From positions 62,001-126,000 of the forward strand of contig WSUB01000071.1 of NCBI GenBank assembly GCA_019633425.1: a DNA stretch of 64,000 nucleotides. Direction: 5' to 3'. The DNA comes from Tulasnella sp. 424 (Eukaryota > Basidiomycota > Agaricomycetes > Cantharellales > Tulasnellaceae). Below the pieces are notes generated by a model, which searched no databases, had not been told where the DNA came from, and was given only the letters and a program-made list of their open reading frames with translations. The translations under genes and the position numbers were made by a program. Below are positions 35,970-48,500 of this stretch, one piece after another (position 1 is the stretch's first letter; each line of letters begins with the position of its first letter).

Positions 35970-38900
35970 ATGCCGAGGCTCGCAAGGGAAGAGGTTGACG
36001 TGACAGCCTCACTGAGGAATATTCTTGACAATTATCCAGCTGGTTCGGCGACCTTGCGTGAAATACTTCAAAATACCGACGACGCTGGAGCGAAAACACA
36101 GGCGAGTCTGACTGATATATGGTGAATCCTCGTCAATTTTCTGATCAAAAACATTAGACCTTTATCTTGGACACACGTTCCTTCGAGTCGAACTCTCTCG
36201 TCGGTCACGAGCTCGACATCTGCCAGGGACCCGCCATCATTGCTACGAACGACGGTTACTTCAAGGAAAAAGATTGGAAGGCGATAACGACGATTCTCAA
36301 CTCCTCTAAGACGCAAGACGAAAATAGTACAGGGAAATACGGGCTGGGGTTTCGGTCCTGCTACCATGTAATGCGGCGTCCAGTCGATCATTTCAACCTC
36401 GACTGACAGAGCTGGACCCTTATTCTTAGGTCACCGACACACCGCACATCCTCTCCGGTGACAAGCTCCTCATCCTTGACCCGCACGCGCGCGTTGAGAG
36501 GTTCCCGGGCGGTTTCGATCTCAACACTAAGCGCATCCTGAATGAGGAGAACGAGATTGAGCGCGAAGTGTACAAGGACCACTTTACCCCCTTCACCGCC
36601 GTCTTCAAGCCAGATGATGAGGTTTATCCGGGAACCGCCATTCGACTCCCACTTCGCTTACCGGGATCCCAAAGCAAGCTCAAGTCGGCTCCGACCCGGG
36701 TCGAGGACGCGCGCAAAATGTTCAACGATTTTATCGCCAAGGAGCTTCCCGAGGCTATGCTCTTTTTGAAGAATATCACGGAGATCAAGCTTATGGAAAT
36801 CGACAAAAGTGGCGTAGAGACCGTTCTGGCTACAGCTAATCTTGAGAAGGCTGACGTCGTCGCGTCTCAGCGGAGTGGAGATCGTGGCAAGCTTCAGGAT
36901 ACCAGCCACCATCGTCTCAACATAACCTTCAAGATTGGGTCTGGCCTCCCGTTCGCAAGGGGCTGGATTATTACGCAGTTTGTAGAGAAGTACGAGACCG
37001 CGTCTGGTCACATGGCTCGACGCCTCCAACGTCCTCAGAACGAGGTCGAAATGGACATGTCTAAGGACAAGCTCCTTCCGCACGTCGCTCTCGCTCTACC
37101 CATCCCCCAAGACAACGCCACTGCCACCCCGGGGTTCCATGGCCGGATTTTCACTCTTCTCCCATTACCCATCATTACCAATTTCCCCGTGCACATCAAC
37201 GCTGTGTTCGCTCTTCTCTCCAGTCGACAGAATCTGCGGAACGCGATGGATGTTGAGGCAGGGAGCCGCGAGGAGTAAGTGAAAATTAAGTTCCTCTTAG
37301 CCTTACTATCTCAGAACTGAGACATTACTTTTAAGGTTTCTGGTCGAGTGGAATCGTGTCATATTTTCCGAGTTCGTGCCCAAGGCATGGGCAGCGCTTC
37401 TCGATCACCTCGTTACTCTGTCGTCTGCCAATCCCCCTGTACTTCCCTACTCCACCATCAACGTATTAGACGCATGGCCGGGTCCTGTCGCAAGCCAAGA
37501 CGGAGACCCGGGTTACTGGTACCCTGTCCCATCTCGACTCCTAGAGGAAGCCGCCGATAGAGCCGTCTGGCCGTTACACGGAAAGAAAGCTCAATTCTCC
37601 GCTCTCAACGATGTTCTCGTTGCAGAGGAAGGAGAGCGAGTTGCTCCACTCGCACCACTTGAGGCGTGCAATGTTCCTTTGGTCGTCGTTCCACAGCGGG
37701 TCTACAGCCTTATCAAAACCTCAGCATTCAATAAGACGATTCTTTCTCCCCAAACGGCTTATCCGCGTCTCAAAGTAACTAGCCCATGTTTCTCTCATAA
37801 CTTTGATCGCGCTTACTCATTTATTACCACGCAGGAAAACTCGCACAAGCTATCCGATCTCGACGCTCCACCTCGAAAGTTAATTTGCGACTACCTCGTC
37901 TCTGCCAACGATATTCGTCTTATCCTTGACCTTCCCATCATTCCACAAGTTCAGGATAAACACACCTCCATCACGTTTAACGGCAAATACATCATAGCGA
38001 GCAAGTCCGAAGCGACTGTCTTCGGCGATGTGGACGAAAATCTCCTATCTGGAAAGGTCATGTCTGGTGCCACCCGACAACTCCTCCTCAGTGATCCGGC
38101 GAGAAGGATTCGGACCATCGGTCCTGCCGACGTCATTCGCTACTTAGAAAGCCAAGTGCGAGCCTTCGACGGCATGGTTCGGGCCGACCTTTCGATTGGC
38201 GCGAGGCGCACGATGTTCGAATGGTTTATTCGATTCTGGAAGTGGCTCGATGGATGGGAGAAGCTCGGCGACTTGACAAGCGACTCCGCTGCATGGACCA
38301 GAATTCGGAGCGCTCATGCCCTACCTATATGTCTGTCGGGCGAGAGGTTTGACCTTCGACTCGTCAGCAAGTCCGCAATCCGACCTGCCGGCTTGGATGC
38401 CGAGGTCGTGGCCGCGTTGACCGAGCTAGATATCCCAGTGCTAGACACCTCCATGTCCAAAGGCAAGGCCGTTCAACAAGTATCAAAGGACCCCAGCGAC
38501 GTCGTTTTCATCCTCCAAAGCCTTCCAAAGAAGAGGTCATCCACACTTGCACACCTGAATCAAGAATCCCGCCGGACGTTGCATGAGTTCTTCACTCAGC
38601 AGTTGTCCACCTACCTTCGGCCCGCCCCAAAAACTCGCATACGAGCAACGCTCAGCGCGGAGTTACGCAGTGCGTTGCGAACCCTACCTATCTTTCCCAT
38701 CTTCAACCCTGGTCCTCGAGACAACAACAACATCACGTTCGACGTCGCTCCAGAAGGCGCCTGTTTCGTGGACGGCTCTGTTGGGGTCATTCCGAACATT
38801 CGAGGCACAGCTTTCATCAGCTATGACCAAGGGAAATCTCTCCATACCGCATTGGAGGAGCAGGGCATACTTGGAGAGATCGTCGTCTTGCGAAAGGCCA

Positions 38901-41900
38901 TTAGCCCAGATGAATGGAGTCAGCAGGATAGCGTGCCAGGTCTCCTCTCCGCTCTGGTGGACAGGTTAATCAATCGGCTGAATGAATTGGGAGCCCCAAC
39001 CCGGGAGATAATTGCCGAACTTCCAATCGTGGAGGTGGGAGGTGGCGCTGGTCGGCGGAGTCCAAAGGAAGTGGTCGATCCGAGCTCAGGCCTTGCTAGG
39101 CTTTACGACGTGGAGGATGGGGTCTTGCCTATCGGACAGTTTGCGACGGAGGGTGCGGGATCTTATATCAGCCTGCTGCGAAATTACGAGATGATCCGCA
39201 CCACGTTGACGCCCCCTGCAATTCCGGAACGGGTCGCCCGCATCTCGGATCAGTCACGGCCGATGAAAGATAGGGCGGAGAAAGCTTTACACCTGCTCAA
39301 GCTTGTAGAATCGTACACCCGTCCTGACGAGTCCATATTACCCCCTGATATCGTCGACATTCTGGTCAGCTCGGCGTGGCTCCCGGTCGGAGATGCATTT
39401 CATAGGCCGTCGGAGTGTTGGGACGGCCGGTTGAAGGATGCGCTGCTTTGCGATCTGGTCTTGCCACGACTCCAAATCTCCGTCACCAGTAGTAACCTTC
39501 GGGATTGTTTTGGATGGACCCGAGTTCCGTTTGCCACTCTCAAGGCCCAATTATTCAAAGCCTTAGAAGTCGATCCGAAATCTTCGAACACGCCCCAGAC
39601 AAACGGCTTGGATAGAATCGAGGCGGTGTTGCGGGAGCTTGCTTTCCACTTCAAGGCTGGTCGGCTTTTGCGGAGGGATATCGGGTCGTTGGTTGGAGCC
39701 TTGGGAGACGCTGCGTGGGTTCCTACTGCATCACGAGGCCAATGTGCGGTTCGACAATCCATGCTGGAACAGATAGATCTTGGCATGAAGTACCATTCGG
39801 TCCTTCCATCCTTACTCCGGCCCACTGCCATGGAGGATCTTCTGAAACAAATGGGGATTCCTCGCCGGTAAGTACTTGGCGTGGTTTAAGCATCATGTTC
39901 AGCATGCTAACGGCGTTCAATAGTCCCTCCAAGGCCTCGCTTTTTGCCACTCTTCAAGAAATTTCCACGGAACTTTCCGTCCCGGGTGTTGCGGTGGATA
40001 CGCGAGATGGCTTGGTCCGTACATCGATTTTGATCCTCGAGGAACTCAAGCGGACCATTGAGGGAAGCGAGTCTGAGTTCCAAAAGATTCTTGTACCTAC
40101 CGACGCGTGCCAGCTGGCTCCAGCCCCTGAAGTCTTATTCAACGATATGGGCAGGGACCGCACTTCCCCACCACCTGGACTCCACTTTGCCCATTCCCAA
40201 GTTTCGCAGGCACTTGCAAGCATTCTTAGACTTCGTCGGCTAAGCGAAGAGGAGTTTTCTCAGGGCGGAGATGGCATCGAATCGTTCCAAATGGGCGAAG
40301 ATCTTACCGTTCGGATAAAAGGAGTTTTGCAAGATTACGATATCGACCATTCCAGTAATGAATGGATTGCCAACGCAGACGATGCTGGAGCCCACTCCGT
40401 CACGTTTCTGGTTGATGAAGCCAGCTTTGACGGTCAAGGGGTTATTACCGGGCTGAATGGCTTTCAATCGGGTCCTGCATTAGTGGTGCATAACGATGGA
40501 AAATTCAGGGATGAGGACTTTAGGGGACTAGTGAATATCGGTCAGGGCGGTAAATCAGGGAAGGCGGACTTGATCGGTCGGTTTGGTCTGGGAGCTTTAT
40601 CTTTCTATCACTTTTCCGAGGTAATAGCTTCGCTCAATCATTTCGCTATATCCTGCTGAGACCGTTCTCCTCCCAGCTCCCATGGGTAGTATCTGGGAAA
40701 TACTGCTTGTTCTTGGATCCATCCGAACAATTTTTGCCGCGCGACCGAAATGCCCGCCGTTCCGCACTCCTCGTTCCTCTAAGTTACTGCATGAGGTGAG
40801 CCCCTTCTTAGGAGATCAGATCATATCCTGACTCTCTCTGGCATAGCCACCACCCAGACCAGCTCAAATCGCTCGAGGGGTTATTTGGGTTTAGTTCTAA
40901 GGATGGTGATTACAATGGGGTGGGTTTGTATATTACATCAATGACTGCTCTTGGCTTACTTTTGAATTTCGGATTAGACCCTCTTCCGGTTTCCGCTTCG
41001 GACAGCCGCTCAAGCCGCTAAGAGCAAGCTGTCAGACAAGCATTTCAGCACTGAAGACATCAGGGAAAAAATCGATCACTTCTACACTTACGCTCGCCAG
41101 TCCCTGTTCTTCACCAAGTCCTTGGGAGAGATCTCCGCTCTCCGCCGTACCTCAAATCACGACAGGATCCCCATGTGGTCCGTCCGGTCCTCACGGGAGA
41201 AAATCTCAAAGGGCGCGCAGAACCGTGTCCTTGCGTCCAAGCTCTCCCTTCACCTAAAGGCTTCCAACGCAAACGAAATTTCCGAGGATTGGCTGGTGAC
41301 AAAGAGCGAAGCAGCAAAGGACGAATTTCCCGCTAATCTCTGGCCCCTTTTCCCCCAATATCGCCTTCCAACAACTCCCACATTCGGCCTAGCCATGAAT
41401 CTGTCCACAAGAAGTACCGCCCGACCCTCTTCTCGACTCTTTGCCACACTCCCACTTCCGGTCTCCACCTCGCTTCCTGTTCACATCCATGCGACTTGGA
41501 TCCTGGCCCAGGACCGGCGCTCGATCCGCTACGACGCGCCCGATGCGGCTAGCCAAAAGCCTTTGGACTCCCGTTACAACGAGTATCTCCTAAAAAATGC
41601 AATTGCGCCCCTCTATCTCAAGACTTTGGCCCTTGGTCTTGTCCATTACCCCAGACTAGTTCATAACTTTTGGCCCGGGAAGACTCGTGATGGTCCAAGT
41701 CGAGCCGTTGCCGCCGAACTTTACGAGCGGGTTGCTTCCACCGAAGAGCCGATTCTCCTTAGCGCTAGGAATCAACCAATCTCCCCCAGCAAAGCCATCA
41801 TTCACCGATCCAAGAAAACACCGGAGGCGGTCCAAACGATTCTCTCCAAACTCCGAATTTCGAACTACGTCCCGGCTCCCTGCGGCGATCCCAGCTTCTG

Positions 41901-44721
41901 GGAAGCTGGCGGAAGCCTGAGGTTCGATTCGGCCAAGGAAGTCTCGAAGATTCTGCGTGAAAATGCCACTGCGGTGAAGGATTTATGGCCGGACACCGAT
42001 CCCAACTTCACTCCGAAAGACATCATGTCGATCCTGGAATATCTCGAGAAGGAGCGGGAGACCTTGGATGGCATACCATTGCTCCTGCGTGGCGGTCGCC
42101 AACTCGTGGAGTTCCAAAGCTCGACACATAGCAAGATCTTCGCCTCCCACCGGAAAGAGCTTTCCAATCTGTTTGGGACCAGCGTGATTGTGAGCCTCGT
42201 CCTCTCTGACGCTGAGGCCCTAAACCTGGTCAAACACAACTTGAATGTGAGAAAGCTCGATCTGCAAGGAATGCGACACCTCCTTGAACACCATGTCAAT
42301 GCCATTGCTCCCGCAAATGTGAAGTTCATAAACAACGCGGAGCGTGACTGGTATAGCAAGCTTCTCCAGTTCCTCACGTCCCCAGAATGCCCTGTCCGGC
42401 TCGAAGGTCTGGACGATCTCCCTCTTCTTCCGGCTGTTGATCGGGACCTGGTCGTCTCTCTGAGATACGCCAACAATGGCGGGATTTGGTGGCGATTGCC
42501 GTATGAAGATAGCGCCTTGACTACCATTCTGCTCCAGCTCGACGTAACGGCAGTCGACGTCCTACCCGGAAGAACACAGAAAGTCGAGATGCTCGACCTT
42601 GCACGCATTGTTCGGTTGTTCGGAAAATTAGGACTTTCTTCGGGACAGGTTCTCCAGAGGGTCAATCCGGAGGATTGGGAGGCCTTCGTGACGTACATCA
42701 AGCCCTGGATTAATGGCCCGTATATCAACGCGCTATCCACTGCCGATTTACAAACGTTGATGGAGCTTCCATTATTCTTCGGGAGACAGGGCATGAACAA
42801 TCTGCCCTTCGTGTCGGCCAGTCAAGTGCTCATGTTGCCGGAGTCGGTACCGTTAAATGTCCTCGCCCGATACCTTCCTCCGGAAACCGTATTTGCAGAG
42901 TATAGCCCGGACCTAGCCGCCATTCTGCGAAGGGGTCAACATACGAGGAACCTGTCGGTCGCCAACCTCCTCGATCGGTTACGCCTTCCCAATCAACTAT
43001 CTCAAGGCGAGGACGCCTCGTTCTCAGCATTACTCGATCTCATCGCTAGCTCCCACAATGGCAATTATCAACTCATACCTGACGGAAACCGCTTCCTGCG
43101 ACGCCCAAGTGAACTCTTCGATCATCGGGTTGAGCTCTTCTCAAGGGCTTTTGAAGGTCGGGGGGAACTCTTCGTCCACCCAAACTTCCGCTACTTGATC
43201 GATAGACTCGTTGCTCTTGGGGTCCAACGCGATATCACGTCACCGATATTATTGAGGTGCATTCAAACCGTAGATCAGGACGCTATACAGGGACAAGATC
43301 CGATATATCGCGCAAGGTGGTTCTGGGACTACATCAACACCGCCCCCCCACAGCTTAGACAAATCCCATTCGATACAATTCGGCGACTTCGTTTCCTTCC
43401 TCGGCACACTCAGCGGCACCCATCCGACCTCGACTTCGATCGTTATGCTCGGGACCTTCCAAATGTGGTTTCACTCGACGATTTGTGCGCGCCAGGCCGC
43501 GACTCGGTTGTATGGACTCAGCGCGCAAAATTCGTAACGTTCCTTTCAGCCCACCTGAAGGCAGTTTATCCGGATATCGGCGAACCTACCGTGCCTGACG
43601 TTGTAAGTGGTTACGGCTCGTTCATTCGCTTTCATCGCTGAAGCAGTTTCACTGGATTAACCGAATAGCTTCGGCACCTCATATTCCTCGCAACCCGCGT
43701 TGCTCCCAATCACCACCAATCATACATTGTCCTCGACGATATCCAAAAAGTGTATGAGTGGTTGATGAGTAATGCACACCACGTGAAAGGGCGGTTGCAA
43801 TCATTGGCTAAGCAGCCTCTCTGGCTGAATGTCGATTCTGCCCAGGATGATTGGACTCACGCTTGGCGTTCTGCGGATGAACTTGTGTTCGGCCTCGCCT
43901 ACGATACTGGCGGGCGTTTCGTGCCTCGAAACCTTTTACTTCCCTATCGCACTTTGTTACTCGACGCCGGTGCCCGTGAATACCGTGTGGCGAGCCTACC
44001 AACACTAAAGTCGTCGGCAAAGAAGAGTACCCACGCTGAGATGATCCGCTCAGGATGGAACGAACTCCGCGAAACTGGTCAACTACTCGACATTTGCTTC
44101 AAGGTCCAGGGACAAGAAATCCAGGCGCACCGAGGGATGTTGGCAGCCATGATCCCTCATTTCAAGACCGCCTTTGCAGGGCCGTTCAGGGAGAGTATTG
44201 TCTCCGCCGACGACACCGAACTCCCCGTTTACCGCTTACCCGAACAGGAGGCGGAATCTGCATTCGCTGTTCAGTCCGTCATTGGTATGTAATGCTCACT
44301 GCGGTGACACTCTACATTCTAAACTGATGGCCCAACAATACAGACTACGTATACACTGGAACGTTCAGTCGTCCCACCTTTTCCAATCTCGACGGTGAGA
44401 CCTTTCTACTCTAACTTTTCCTTGGTGCTCACGGTCTTGTATTGCAGAGGCTAACGCCGCGCTGGAGGATCTCTTGGACCTGATGGCATTGTCAAATCTC
44501 TGGGACATATCCGAGCTAGCGAACGGGGCCGTACAAGCAATAGTTGACCTCGAACTCATTCGGTTTGACAACTGCGATGACGGTAAGTTTCGTATTCCTA
44601 AGGCTCAACGGCGGTGATAGCTTACGCTTCTATCTCAGTCCTCGAACATGCCGAAGCGTGCCAAATGACGGCCCTAATCACCCTCTGCCGGAAAACGAAA
44701 GAGCAAAATCAGTGGGAGTAA
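35970..44721 (+). CDS. Copy E: sacsin-like double ATPase with BTB domain (13 exons, 2685 aa)
   Basis: Exons: 35970-36101, 36158-36367, 36430-37274, 37336-37774, 37835-39867, 39924-40620, 40677-40795, 40847-40919, 40978-43602, 43669-44284, 44344-44394, 44448-44582, 44639-44721 (8058 coding bases). Key residues look conserved in both modules: LREILQNTDDAGA, TNDG and GKYGLGF in module 1; Glu1366 and Asn1370 (NEWIANADDAGA), HNDG and GRFGLGALSFYH in module 2. E is therefore the copy most likely to have two working ATPase sites. The BTB domain starts near residue 2528. Intron 1 begins GCGAGT, a GC-AG intron, where the other copies have GT. Intron 4 (37775-37834) is 60 bases, a multiple of three, and has no stop in frame, so its retention would add 20 residues without breaking the protein. 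Closest relative in the window is B. If the GC donor is not used, translation would run into intron 1, but GC donors do function in fungi. Confidence 0.
36102..36157 (+). other. GC-AG intron 1 of copy E
   Basis: The donor after ACACAG is gcgagt. The corresponding site is gtgagc in B, C and D and gtacgc or gtatgg in F and G. The acceptor is tag at 36155-36157. The exon lengths on both sides (132 and 210) are unchanged. Confidence 0.
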
Positions 44722-45590
44722 ATTAGATGGAGTCGATTCTGTACTTGAAATATCTTCTATGCTGTTATTTGGGCTTAATTTTGCCCGGGTTGTCTTTGTC
44801 GTTGAAGTGTGACGCTCAGCTCTGCAGGAATTGCGAGAAGCTCCGCGACCATTGTGGCAAAGTAAACATCAGTTAATTTTATGCTTCACGAAGGCGTTTG
44901 CGTAGGTATCTTTCACAAGACAGATGTCGTTGAGGTACTAGCCCTGAGGATGTCCGTGGTTTCAGTGTGAAAGCCAGCTGGTCGGCCGTTTGTCCGGACG
45001 CGTCCCGTCTCATACAAGGCCAAACGAACATCGACGGGTTTCACACCTCCCACCACACGTAGCTTCAACGTTACCGTGGGTTGAATCACAACCGTACTCA
45101 GCAACCACGGATTTCATGCAAGACCGAGAGATGTCAAAGTACCAGATCAATGTTGCAACGTCTGGATGCGTTGACCGATTTCGGCCGGCTCCCTCTGAAC
45201 TCGTGCATCGAACACTCTTTGTTCTACGCGGTCACCGGGATCTGGTCACTGGTTGCCCTGTCATAGGGGATCAATGAAGTGATTGTGGCTGGGATGTGCA
45301 AGTGAGAGCAACCAGAAGCCTCTTTCACCGACCTCAGGGCGTGTTGTGGCCAGATCTGCCAGTTTTGGGCATTCATGGACCTCCACCCCTTACATCTCGT
45401 TGTCAAAGAATCAGGTTCCGCAGTGCAACGCCGTACACTTCCAACCTCAAACGGGAGATTTCAAGACCTCCCGAGTCTTTCATGGCAGGACAAAGGACTT
45501 GTTCCGCTACTATAAGACTGCATGCGGTATCGAAAACTCAATGCCTCCTCCATCATTTCAACTGTCTACCCCTCCCCACTTTATCTCACA
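44722..45590 (+). other. Intergenic region E-F and upstream region of copy F
   Basis: No gene is supported. An intergenic module lies near 44919-45090. From about 45000 to the ATG the sequence aligns with 59770-60344 upstream of G, for example CATCGAACACTCTTTGTTCT and GGCGTGTTGTGGCCAGATCT in both. This upstream class lacks the GGGTCCTA block found before B to E. TATAAG lies at 45511-45516, 80 bases before the ATG. Confidence 0.
45390..45590 (+). promoter_or_regulatory. Class II promoter region of copy F with TATAAG
   Basis: CTACTATAAGACT occurs 80 bases before the F start codon, and the same motif occurs 80 bases before the G start codon. A CT-rich leader follows (CTACCCCTCCCCACTTTATC) directly before ACAATGCC. 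The spacing shared by two copies supports a core promoter. Confidence 0.
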
Positions 45591-48500
45591 ATGCCAAAGC
45601 TCAATAGGGAAGAGGTGGATGTTACATCCTCACTGAAGAATATCCTGGACAATTACCCAGCTGGCTCGGCGACCTTGCGCGAATTCCTGCAAAATACCGA
45701 CGATGCTGGAGCGAAGACCCAGGTACGCATTGGCTAAAATATGGCATACCTCGTTCATTTTCTGATGAAACATTTCAGACCTTTATTTTGCACAATCACA
45801 AATTTAGCTCAACCGATCTCGTCGGTGGGGAGCTAGCCAGCTGCCAAGGACCCGCCATCATTGCAACGAACAATGCTTACTTCAAGGAGAAAGATTGGAA
45901 GGCAATCACGACGATCCTCAACTCCTCCAAGACTCAAGACGAGACCAGTACAGGGAAATACGGCCTTGGGTTCCGGTCCTGCTACCATGTAATGCCCTCC
46001 CTAGGCTACGGTTTTTACCTGAACTGACGCAACCGGACCCTTGTTCGTAGATCACGGACAACCCTCACATCCTCTCCCACGACAAGCTCCTGATCCTTGA
46101 CCCCCATGCGCGCGTCGAGAAGTTCCCTGGCGGTTTCGAGCTTAACACAAAACGCACGCCGAACGACGAAGGCAAGATTGAACGCGAAGTTTACAAGGAC
46201 CACTTTTCCACTTTCAGCGCGGTCCTCAAGCCAGATGCCGATGTTTACCCAGGAACCGCTATCCGACTTCCTCTCCGCTTACCCGGATCCCAAAGCAAGC
46301 TCAAGTCAACTCCAACACGGGTCGAGGACGCACGCAAGATGTTCGACGACTTCGTCACAAAGGAGCTCCCAGAAGCCATGCTTTTTTTGAAGAACATACG
46401 GGAGATCAAACTCATTGAAATCGATGAGAACGACGCAGAGACTGTTATCGCTACCGCCACGCTCGAGAAGTCTGATATTGTTGGGTCTCACTCGGGTGAA
46501 GGTCGCGTCAAGCGGGAAGAAACCAGCCACCATCGCGTCACCATCACCCTCCGAATCGGCACTGCCCTCCCGGTAGCAAGGAGCTGGATTATTACCCAAT
46601 TTGTAGAGAAGTACGCGACCGCGTCTGGTCACATGGCTAAGCGTCTCAAACGTACTCAGAACGATGTCGAGGAGGATATGTCCAAGGACAAGCTCGTCCC
46701 ACACGTTGCTCTTGCTCTACCCATTCCGCAAAACGACGCCAGCGCTATCCCTGACCCCCACGGAAAGCTTTTCACCCTACTCCCGCTACCTATTAGCACC
46801 AACTTCCCCGTTCACATCAACGCGGTATTGGCTCTCGTATCTAGTCGCCAGAATCTGCGCAACTCGATGGATGTCGAGGCTGGGAGCCGCGAGGAGTAAG
46901 TCAACCCTGCATTTGCTCGATGTCGTAACGTCGCGGTATTGACGAATTATATAACCATAGGTTCCTAGTCGAGTGGAATCGCGTCATATTCTCCGAATTT
47001 GCACCCAAGGCGTGGGCAGCACTTCTTGACCACCTCGTCGCGCAGCAGTCTGGAGCCCCTTCCGTGGTACGGAGCTCCACCATTAACGTCTTCGAGGCAT
47101 GGCCTGGTCTAGTCGCGAGCCAAGATGGAGACCAAGGTTACTGGTACCCTCTGCCATCTCGACTCTTGGAAGAAGCCGCCTGTAAAGCCGTCTGGCCTTT
47201 GCGCGGCAAGGAATCCCAATTCTCTACTCTCAGTGATGTCTTGGTCGCAGCGGAAGGAGAGAAGGTTGCGCCGCTCGCAGCACTCGAGATGTGCAATGTT
47301 CCTTTGGTCGTCGTCCCTCAACGAGTCTTCAATCTCATCGAAACGTCAGAGTTCAAGAAAGCCATTCTTACTCCCGAAACCGCTTACCCATATATCAAGG
47401 TAATCCACTCACATTCCCTTTGCGGATTAGGTTGTGCTTACTCGCTGCTGCTATGTAGAAAAACTCGCGTACGCTATCCGACCTCGACGCTGCAACTAGG
47501 AAGTCCATTTGCGACTGGCTCGTCTCTGCGAGCGACATCCGTCTGATCCTCGACCTCCCCATCATCCCTCAAGTTCAAAATAAACACACTTCCATCACGT
47601 CGCACGGCAAGTACACCATGGCAACCGAGTCCGAAGCGGCAATCTTCAGCACCGTGGACCAAAACCTTCTCGCTGAAGCATTAATGTCACCTCCCACTCG
47701 TGAACTCCTCCTCAGCGATCCGGCGAGAAGGGTTCGGCCTGTTGGTCCTGCGGAAGTCGCGCGTTATTTGGAGAATCGAGTCCCTACGTTCGATGGGATG
47801 ACGCTGGCTAATATCTCGACCGGCGTGAAGCTCGCGACGTTTGAATGGTTGATCAAGTTCTGGAGTTGGTTGGATGGATGGGAGAAGTTCGACGAGTTGG
47901 TCAATGATTCCCCTGCTTGGAGCACGATCCAGAACCTGCATGCCTTACCTTTACGTCTGAGCGGCGGGAGACCTGCTCTTCGACTGGTCGGAAAGTCCGC
48001 GGTCCGATCCGGGGGCCTGGACGCCGAGGTCGTGGCAGGGTTGACCGCTCTAGAGGTTCCGATGCTCGAGGGCTCGATGTCCACTGGTTCAGCCGTTCAA
48101 TATGTGTCGAAGAACCACAGTGACGTCGCATTCATCCTCCAAAGCCTCCCGAAAAACAAGCCATTTACGCACCTTAATCAAGCATCCCGCCAGACCCTGC
48201 ATGAATTCTTCACTGAACAATTGTCCAACTACCTCCGACCCGGCCCAAGAGCCCGTCAGCGAGTAACGCTCAGCGCCGATTCACGCAATGCTTTGCGAAC
48301 TCTACCAATCTTTCCCATCTTCAGTCCTGGTCGTCGAGACGATAGCAGCATGACCTTCGACGTCGCTCCGGAAGGTGCTTGCTTTGTGGACAACTCCGTC
48401 CAGGTCATCCCGAGCATTCGAGGCGCACCCTTCGTCAGCCATGACCAGGGAAGAGTACTACATACCGCATTGGAGGAGCGGTCCGTCTTCGGAGAGATTG

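Noticed and set aside
41865..42800. 311-codon minus-strand open frame inside copy E
   Set aside because: Ser/Arg-rich antisense shadow of exon 9 with no protein-like pattern. Equivalent shadows appear in other copies (for example 12421-13032) at varying lengths, as expected from codon bias.
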